A stretch of DNA of 55,946 nt from CAIVAT01 sp964455285 (GTDB lineage Bacteria > Bacteroidota > Bacteroidia > Bacteroidales > FEN-979), in NCBI GenBank assembly GCA_964455285.1, contig CAYVVG010000020.1, positions 1 to 55,946 on the forward strand. The letters are read 5' to 3'. The position numbers and the translations under genes were made by a program. Numbering within the stretch: the first letter of the stretch is position 1; the number at the start of each line of letters is the position of its first letter. The notes beneath the pieces are model-generated. The model was not told where the DNA came from and searched no databases. It saw only the letters and a list, made by a program, of their open reading frames with translations. Shown here in pieces: positions 50,877 to 55,946 of the stretch.

Positions 50877-52370
50877 TCCACGGTACAACCCGACATTCAT
50901 CAGCGCGGGTTCTCCCCTCGTCTCCCCGATCACCAGCCTGACTTTCTGCACGGTGACCGCCGGGAATCGCAACAGCCGCTTATTCCCCACCGAAGTGCCC
51001 GTCGCAAATGGCTTCCAGGAAGTACCGTCCCACGTTTCGAAGCTGAATTTTTCGATCCGCTGCCCTGCTTTCAGATCCTCCTGCAGCATCGCCACATCGA
51101 AGGTTTCGGGAGTAGGGAAGGTGTATCCGATGATCCCGTTGCTGAAGCTGCTCACGGCTTTTTCGACCCGGTTGATTTTGAAGGTGGCGTTGAGGATCTT
51201 TCTCAATCCCTTCAGACTGCGGATATCGTTTTTATGGATCAGCCCGCGGCTGTCGGGCGGCACGTTCAGTAGCAGCACCGAGTTCATTCCCGCTGAATGG
51301 AAGTATATGTCGGCCAGTTCCTGCGGCGATTTTACCTTTTTGTTGTCGGAAGGATGGTGGAACCAGCCCGGGCGGATCGAGACATCGGTCTCGGCCGGAT
51401 ACCAGCTCAGCGAACGGGCCGCTCTCAGTTTCTCCCGGCTTCCCAAATCGGCATCCATCAGGTCGCCGGGAAGGAATTCGCGGTCGATGACATCCTGTTC
51501 AGCGGGGTCAGCCAGCGCCTCCGGGTTGCGGATCCGGCCGGGGATGACGCTCCATTCCGTCTCCCTCCCGTATCCCGATTCGGTGCCCACCCAGCGCACG
51601 TCGGGTCCCATGACGGCGATCACGGCCCCGGGCTGCAACTCCCGGACCAGGGCGTACCATGCACTCCAGTCGTAGGTTTGCTTCTTCCCGTTTGGTCCTT
51701 CCCCGCAGGCGCCGTCGAACCATACCTCGGAGACCTCGCCGTAGCCGGTGAGGAGTTCGCGGAGCTGGGCGACGAAGTACCCGTTATACTTTTCCCCGGT
51801 GCCATAGGATGGCTCGTGGCGGTCCCAGGGTGAGAGGTACACGCCGAATTTCAGCCCGTACTCCCGGCAGGAGGCGGCCACCTCTTCCACCACATCGCCT
51901 TTGCCCCCTTTCCAGGGAGAGGCGGCGACCGAGTAGGCGGTGGTCCTCGTTGGCCAGAGGCAGAAACCGTCGTGGTGCCGGGCGGTGAGGATCACCATTT
52001 TCATACCCGCATCGCGGAAGGTGCGCACCCACTGGCGGGAGTCGAGGCGCGAGGGGTTGAAGATCTTCGGGTCGTCTTTCCCGTCGCCCCACTCCTTCCC
52101 GGTGAAGGTGTTGAGCCCGAAGTGGATGAAAGCGTTGAATTCGGTCCGTTGCCATGCAAGCTGGCGCGCCGAGGGGGTCACCGTGCCCGCGATCTCCGCG
52201 ATCTGCTCCTCCGTGGTGCCGGCGGGGACGGCTGCGGCGTTATGGCCGGTGTAGACGGGGCGGCCACCCTGGGCGGAGAGTTTTACCGCGGGAGTAAGGA
52301 ACAGGATCAGGGCCAGGGCCGTTGCGGGGAACAGGGAATGCATGATCGGACGGGTATCGGATGGATTCAT
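50850..52370 (-). CDS. GH29 alpha-L-fucosidase with C-terminal beta-sandwich
   Basis: 506 aa from ATG 52370 (52382 and 52343 are alternatives). Signal peptide HSLFPATALALILFLTPAVK. GH29 core: EFNAFIHFGLNTFTGKEWG, MVILTARHHDGFCLWPT, KFGVYLSPWDRHEPSYG, SEVWFDGACGEG (Asp likely nucleophile). A C-terminal beta-sandwich (about 400-506) ends in a discoidin-like strand pattern. It differs clearly from the GH29 at 32239 and probably has another linkage preference. The stop end overlaps the DUF1295 gene, tail to tail. Confidence 0.9.
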   Translation of the reverse strand: MNPSDTRPIMHSLFPATALALILFLTPAVKLSAQGGRPVYTGHNAAAVPAGTTEEQIAEIAGTVTPSARQLAWQRTEFNAFIHFGLNTFTGKEWGDGKDDPKIFNPSRLDSRQWVRTFRDAGMKMVILTARHHDGFCLWPTRTTAYSVAASPWKGGKGDVVEEVAASCREYGLKFGVYLSPWDRHEPSYGTGEKYNGYFVAQLRELLTGYGEVSEVWFDGACGEGPNGKKQTYDWSAWYALVRELQPGAVIAVMGPDVRWVGTESGYGRETEWSVIPGRIRNPEALADPAEQDVIDREFLPGDLMDADLGSREKLRAARSLSWYPAETDVSIRPGWFHHPSDNKKVKSPQELADIYFHSAGMNSVLLLNVPPDSRGLIHKNDIRSLKGLRKILNATFKINRVEKAVSSFSNGIIGYTFPTPETFDVAMLQEDLKAGQRIEKFSFETWDGTSWKPFATGTSVGNKRLLRFPAVTVQKVRLVIGETRGEPALMNVGLYRGSGLPALKR

Positions 52371-52395
52371 TAGGGCCTGCAAGTTACGAAAGGTT

Positions 52396-52740
52396 CAAAT
52401 AACTGCAGGGACGCAGAGAAAAAGGCAAAATAACCGCAGAGACGCAGAGACGCGGAGGGTAAAATAACCGCAGAGACGCGGAGACGCAGAGAAAAAGGCA
52501 AAATAACCGCAGAGACGCAGAGACGCGGAGGGTAAAANNNNNNNNNNNNNNNNNNNNNNNNNNNNNNNNNNNNNNNNNNNNNNNNNNNNNNNNNNNNNNN
52601 NNNNNNNNNNNNNNNNNNNNNNNNNNNNNNNNNNNNNTAACCGCAGAGACGCGGAGACGCAGAGAAAAAGGCAAAATGACCGCAGAGACGCGGAGACGCA
52701 GAGGGTAAAATAACCGCAGAGACGCAGAGACGCAGAGAAT
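52396..52740. repeat. Array of T-free repeats, interrupted by an assembly gap
   Basis: Alternating units TAACCGCAGAGACGCAGAGA plus GGGTAAAA or AAAAAGGCAAAA, with at least seven copies visible on the two sides of the gap. It fills the space between the GH29 start and the GxxExxY leader. Confidence 0.9.
52538..52637. other. 100-N assembly gap
   Basis: Exactly 100 N within the repeat array; copy number here is unknown. Confidence 0.98.
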
Positions 52741-52770
52741 TTGGTTCTGAGTGATCCCAAATAATTTATT

Positions 52771-52818
52771 AACAGGGCTATCACTTTTTGGTTTATTGGA
52801 GGATTAAGCAAATAAACT
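52771..52818 (+). promoter_or_regulatory. Leader shared with the DUF559 gene
   Basis: AACAGGGCTATCAC (52771-52784), a T-rich tract, then AGGATTAAGCA (52800-52810), 11 nt before the ATG at 52822. It matches the minus-strand leader at 10464-10502 in sequence and spacing. Confidence 0.6.
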
Positions 52819-52821
52819 GTT

Positions 52822-53208
52822 ATGGATTACAACAAACTTTCCGGTATTATCCTTGATTCCTGTATTACCGTACACAGGATAATGGGTCCCGGGCTACTGG
52901 AGTCGGTATATGAGCACTGCCTGATGAAAGAGTTTGAATTGAGGAACATTTCTGCGCGGAACCAGGTTCCTGTGAGTTTGATCTATAAAGGCCATGAACT
53001 GCTCAGGGACTTTAGAATCGATCTCCTTGTGGAGGACCAGGTGATCCTGGAATTAAAATCGTGTGAGACCCTTCATCCGGTTTATAAAGCGCAACTCATT
53101 TCCTATCTGAAACTTACCGGAAAGAAACTGGGATTCCTGGTTAATTTTAATGTACCTGTCCTAAAGGAAGGGTTTCACCGGTATGTAAACGATCTTAAAA
53201 CCTGCTGA
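52822..53208 (+). CDS. GxxExxY protein, PD-(D/E)XK nuclease fold
   Basis: 128 aa, full length for the GxxExxY (PDDEXK_3) family. The naming motif is GLLESVY (Gly24, Glu27, Tyr30). Asp67 in FRIDLLV and Glu77/Lys79 in LELKS complete a PD-(D/E)XK-like site, so nuclease activity is plausible though not established. It is flanked by inverted copies of the T-free repeat and shares a leader with DUF559 at 10089. It is unrelated in function to the neighbouring fucosidase and MORN genes, as expected for a cassette. Confidence 0.9.
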   Translation: MDYNKLSGIILDSCITVHRIMGPGLLESVYEHCLMKEFELRNISARNQVPVSLIYKGHELLRDFRIDLLVEDQVILELKSCETLHPVYKAQLISYLKLTGKKLGFLVNFNVPVLKEGFHRYVNDLKTC

Positions 53209-53300
53209 GCCGGTAGCGGCCATTCCTCTGCGTCTCTGCGTCTCTGCGGTTATTTTCCCGGGATATGGACCATCCGGGTGCATACTCGAAAGAAAGCCCG

Positions 53301-53308
53301 TAACTTTG
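53301..53308 (+). promoter_or_regulatory. -7 element for the MORN-repeat gene
   Basis: TAACTTTG fits TANNTTTG, 41 bp before the ATG at 53350; -33 is weak. Confidence 0.4.
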
Positions 53309-53349
53309 TATTGCGGTACACATCTTGAAAAAACTAAAGCACCGATACC

Positions 53350-54063
53350 ATGAAAAACTTCATCTTACTTGTCGTCCTCTCTCTGTTCATGACCCCGCAA
53401 ACCGGGATATCGCAGGGAACCGGTCAGCTTGGAAAACCGGAGCCGGGCGGATCTTACAAGGACGGCCTGAAAGAGGGCCCATGGACGGAGACTGCTGCGG
53501 ACGGAACCATTTCCAAAGGCAACTATGCCGCCGGCAGAAAAGAGGGAGTTTGGACCCGCTGGTTTGCCGACGGGAACAAGCGCTCCGAAGGCGGGTATAA
53601 AAACGACCTCAAAGAGGGGTTGTGGAAAGGATATTACCGCGACGGCAACTGGAACGAGGGCATCTACCGGCAGGGAGTTCCCACCGGCACCTGGACCGGA
53701 TGGTACAAGAGCGGGAAGAAGCGGACCGAGGGCGGATACGACCCCGGTTTTCGCAAACAGGGGCCCTGGAAGGAATATTACCCCGACGGAAGTTACAATG
53801 AAGGCAATTACCTGCACGGGGAGCCGGCGGGTTTGTGGACCAGCTGGTCGGCCGACGGGAAAAAGCGGGCGGAAGGATCATACAATCAGCACTTCCGGAA
53901 GGAGGGGCCCTGGAAAGAGTACCTCGACGATGGCAACTGGGCCGAGGGAAATTATCGTGACGGCCTGCGCGAGGGCACCTGGATCTACCGGAACGAAAAA
54001 GGCGACATACTCGACGAAAGCGAATTCGAAAACGATTTCAAGGAAGAGATGCTGGCGAGGTGA
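53350..54063 (+). CDS. Exported MORN-repeat protein
   Basis: 237 aa with signal peptide (NFILLVVLSLFMTPQTGIS). It is almost entirely made of about eight MORN_2-type repeats of 22-24 residues with the pattern YKDGLKEGPWTE / YADGNKRSEGGY (for example GYKNDLKEGLWKGYYRDGNW and FRKEGPWKEYLDDGNWAEGN). Such proteins are common in Bacteroidota and of unknown function, sometimes labelled YwqK-type antitoxin; no toxin gene is adjacent. The repeats form a beta-meander surface suited to binding. Confidence 0.88.
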   Translation: MKNFILLVVLSLFMTPQTGISQGTGQLGKPEPGGSYKDGLKEGPWTETAADGTISKGNYAAGRKEGVWTRWFADGNKRSEGGYKNDLKEGLWKGYYRDGNWNEGIYRQGVPTGTWTGWYKSGKKRTEGGYDPGFRKQGPWKEYYPDGSYNEGNYLHGEPAGLWTSWSADGKKRAEGSYNQHFRKEGPWKEYLDDGNWAEGNYRDGLREGTWIYRNEKGDILDESEFENDFKEEMLAR

Positions 54064-54413
54064 TCGGGGAAGATTCAATCTGACGGGGCGTCGCAGATAT
54101 CCGATTGGCTGACGCTTCCCCGACCCGTTCCGATAACCAGAGGCAGGTGTCCCGGTTGACCGGGATTGGGGGCGCGTCGGGAATTTGCTCCGGGATTCAG
54201 CCTGAGCCTTTCCATGGGCTCCCGGCCGGAAGCATCGGTCAGAAATTCCGTCCACAATTCCCGGGCGGTGGATAGTTCACCCCGGCGGAGAAGCTCTTCT
54301 GTTTCAGTCTTTAATCGTTCGAGGGTTCAAGGTTGTTCTGATTGCATAGGATCGGTGACACCCGGTTTGGGCGATTGTACAACCATGATGTCATCTCAAT
54401 GGGTTTTCCTGCT
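54064..54413. other. 350-bp intergenic region with a possible gene remnant on the minus strand
   Basis: On the minus strand a frame without a stop from about 54330 to 54075 reads LKTETEELLRRGELSTAREL and WTEFLTDASGREPMERLRLN, which has coding-like composition. No start with a leader and no recognised domain is found, so it is at best a remnant. Nothing else is seen here. Confidence 0.3.
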
Positions 54414-55739
54414 TTAGTGTTGCACCATCCACCGCTGCCGCATCACATAGCCCCGATCCGTGATCACTTCCACGATATAAAGTCCGTTGTTCAGGGAGGA
54501 TGCATCGAGTTTCAGCGTTGGTGTGGCGGATGAACCCGTTTTTTCATACACCACCCTGCCTGAAAGGTCGATGATCCTGACCCCGCTGATCTCTTCATTC
54601 AGCCCCCGGGGCAGCACCACGAAGGCATCGCGGAAGGCCGGGTTGGGCACGATCCGCATCCCGTCATCCCCGCGCCACTTGTCCGGTACGGAGGTCAGTT
54701 CTCCCAGGAATTTATGAATGTTGTGATACCACAGGTAGCTGCCGCCCATCCACCCGGTGGTGGAATTCTTAAAAAAGATCCCTGATGAGTTATTGGAGAT
54801 ATTCGTATCGATATAAGAGGCCGTGATAAACAGGTCGTTCGTGAAAATGACGTCGGTGGTGGTATCGGGCTGGGTTATGGTGGCGATAAATCCTTGTCCG
54901 ATGCCCGGCACCCGGCTCATGTAACCGAAGTGGCAGCCGGTCGGGTTGGGCCGGGTTGCCCAGGTCGCCCCGCCATCCGAGGTCTGATAATAGACTGTTT
55001 CGGCCGGGTTCCATCCGAACCCGTTCAAAGGATCGGAAAAACAAAAATTGAGGTGGACGTTCGACACCTGGCTTACGTTCCAGTGCAGGCCCCGGTCGGA
55101 CGAGTAGAAACAGCGTCCTTTGGAGGTTCCAAACCAGACCGAGTTGCCGGCAGCTGCATATTCGCCCGACAGTCCCCACTCGCCGGTCATGGCGGCAGGC
55201 ATATTCGAAGCGGGCACCCGGGTCCAGGTATTCCCGCCGTCGTTGGTCAGCTGGATCTCGAATCTGCCTCCGTTGGGGTCTCCCATCACCAGGGCCGTGT
55301 CGGCCGAGAAAAGGACGATGAAGTTGGCCCATCCGCCATCAAACTGGGTGGTGGTCTTTTTGGTCCAGGTCGAGCCACTGTCGGTAGTTTTCCACACAGC
55401 CCCTCCGCCCACATTCCCGTCGGTGAAGAGGTAATAACAGGTGTTTGCATCCCATGCCGCCAGGTGCTGGATCCAGGCATTGCCGGTGGCCGGGATCGTG
55501 TCGAAGATCCAGGTATCCCCGCCGTCGGTGGTCTTCACAGCCACGGGGTAGGCCTGGTAGCCGCCTACCGGAGCCTGTTTCACCGTACCCACCCACACAT
55601 TCTGGGCATCGGCGATGGAAACCCACCATGACATATAGGCATTGCCGTCGTTGGGATAATTCAGGGGCATCCCGACAAACTGGGAAAGGACAATTTGCGA
55701 AAGGCCCATGAGGAGGAATAAGGAAATTGCTCTTTTCAT
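54414..55739 (-). CDS. T9SS-secreted Asp-box beta-propeller protein
   Basis: 441 aa. Signal peptide (AISLFLLMGLSQIVLSQ). At least five Asp-box/BNR motifs (TTDGGDTWIF, TTDSGSTWTK, TNDGGNTWTR, SSDRGLHWNV, TSDGGATWAT) indicate a sialidase-like or YCF48-like propeller (residues about 25-350). The C-terminus (about 365-441, MRIVPNPAFRDAFVVLPRG ... GLYIVEVITDRGYVMRQRWM) is a T9SS type A domain. Sialidase catalytic Arg triad is not evident, so an enzymatic role is not claimed. It is probably a surface-exposed adhesive or binding protein. Confidence 0.87.
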   Translation of the reverse strand: MKRAISLFLLMGLSQIVLSQFVGMPLNYPNDGNAYMSWWVSIADAQNVWVGTVKQAPVGGYQAYPVAVKTTDGGDTWIFDTIPATGNAWIQHLAAWDANTCYYLFTDGNVGGGAVWKTTDSGSTWTKKTTTQFDGGWANFIVLFSADTALVMGDPNGGRFEIQLTNDGGNTWTRVPASNMPAAMTGEWGLSGEYAAAGNSVWFGTSKGRCFYSSDRGLHWNVSQVSNVHLNFCFSDPLNGFGWNPAETVYYQTSDGGATWATRPNPTGCHFGYMSRVPGIGQGFIATITQPDTTTDVIFTNDLFITASYIDTNISNNSSGIFFKNSTTGWMGGSYLWYHNIHKFLGELTSVPDKWRGDDGMRIVPNPAFRDAFVVLPRGLNEEISGVRIIDLSGRVVYEKTGSSATPTLKLDASSLNNGLYIVEVITDRGYVMRQRWMVQH

Positions 55740-55891
55740 AGAAGTTGGAATCGATAAAAATAGAGAATATCCAAGGGGTATCCGGGTGGATGATATATGG
55801 AAAGGTCAGGTTCTGTGTTTCCAATTTCCAGGGAATAAAAATACAAAACATTCTTCGGTTTTCAATATTTTCGAAAAAATCGTTCGCGGCA

Positions 55892-55946
55892 TCCCCCCAC
55901 CCTGACGGGGTCCCCCCACCCTGACGGGGTCCCCCCACCCCGACGG
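55892..55946. repeat. 19-bp tandem repeat at the right edge
   Basis: Units TCCCCCCACCCTGACGGGG at 55892 and 55911 and a third, incomplete and with one change (CCCCGACGG), cut by the window end. The 207-bp region from 55740 otherwise shows no gene. Confidence 0.85.

Larger units (their letters stand above)
52707..53256. mobile_element. Putative cassette: 31-bp inverted repeats around a GxxExxY gene
   Basis: Positions 52707-52737 (AAAATAACCGCAGAGACGCA ...) and 53226-53256 are perfect reverse complements over 31 bp. The 488 bp between them hold only the leader and the 128-aa GxxExxY gene. The left end merges into the array of further repeat copies; the right end is single. The element has the layout of a small transposable unit, but no transposase is present and no target duplication could be identified. 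Confidence 0.55.

Noticed and set aside
52396..52740. The repeat array as a CRISPR array.
   Set aside because: Units are nearly contiguous with only 5-12 bp between them, the spacers are themselves repeated, and no cas gene is present.
53350..54063. MORN protein as an antitoxin of a toxin-antitoxin pair.
   Set aside because: It has an export signal and no toxin gene is adjacent; the YwqK antitoxin label is inherited annotation.
54414..55739. Asp-box protein as an active sialidase.
   Set aside because: Asp-boxes are structural; I could not see the Arg triad or the FRIP-type motif.

Overview
The window reads as one stretch of a GC-rich Bacteroidota (probably Bacteroidales-like) scaffold, most likely from a metagenome-derived or draft genome. 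Support for this: a SusC/SusD pair, several proteins with type IX secretion (T9SS) C-terminal sorting domains, TANNTTTG-type -7 promoter elements ahead of genes, little use of strong Shine-Dalgarno sites, and two 100-N assembly gaps that both fall inside repeat arrays. No rRNA, tRNA or CRISPR array was recognised.

Layout. (1) 1-9.8 kb, minus strand: a polysaccharide-utilisation-type locus, transcribed SusC, SusD, a LamG/PNGase F-like amidase, a GH2 glycosidase, then the start of a probable GH89 alpha-N-acetylglucosaminidase. The set points to N-glycan release and trimming. (2) 9.9-10.8 kb: a small DUF559 PD-(D/E)XK nuclease-fold gene bracketed by near-identical GC-rich direct repeats. (3) 10.9-13.9 kb: a three-part mutarotase/nucleotidyltransferase/GHMP-kinase fusion followed by a FucP-like permease, probably deoxysugar (L-fucose) salvage. 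(4) A B12-binding-type radical SAM enzyme with AT-richer DNA. (5) 15.5-23.5 kb: a TetR-controlled export operon (TolC, HlyD/YbhG-like, DUF2147, two ABC ATPases, a small membrane protein, two ABC-2 permeases), resembling ybhGFSR. (6) 23.6-30.3 kb: a NarL-type response regulator, a large T9SS subtilase and a T9SS beta-propeller protein. (7) 30.3-36 kb: MltF-like lytic transglycosylase, DNPH1-like hydrolase, GH29 fucosidase and an S9B dipeptidyl peptidase. (8) 36-50.9 kb: mostly housekeeping and unknown envelope genes, including a secreted superoxide dismutase with an extra domain, a dikinase-like protein without the PEP-binding barrel, a Cys-nucleophile alpha/beta hydrolase, a membrane/THEP1/nucleotidyltransferase fusion with a partner phosphoesterase, and two gene remnants. 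(9) 50.8-55.9 kb: a second GH29 fucosidase, a repeat array, a GxxExxY PD-(D/E)XK nuclease-fold gene flanked by 31-bp perfect inverted repeats, a MORN-repeat protein and a T9SS Asp-box propeller protein.

The most interesting signal is a dispersed composite repeat family. It has a T-free module (period 8, GACGCAGA-like) and a CCCCTCCC/GGGAGGGG hairpin module, and it recurs at about eight loci. Both small nuclease-fold genes sit inside such repeats. Although the two proteins belong to different families, their 5' leaders share a nearly identical block (AACARGGCTATCAC, then AGGATNAA) just before the start codon. Copies of the repeat are also fused in frame to the N-termini of unrelated genes. I infer a mobile or repeat-propagating system, analogous in layout to REP/RAYT elements but with PD-(D/E)XK proteins; this is a hypothesis from sequence layout only.
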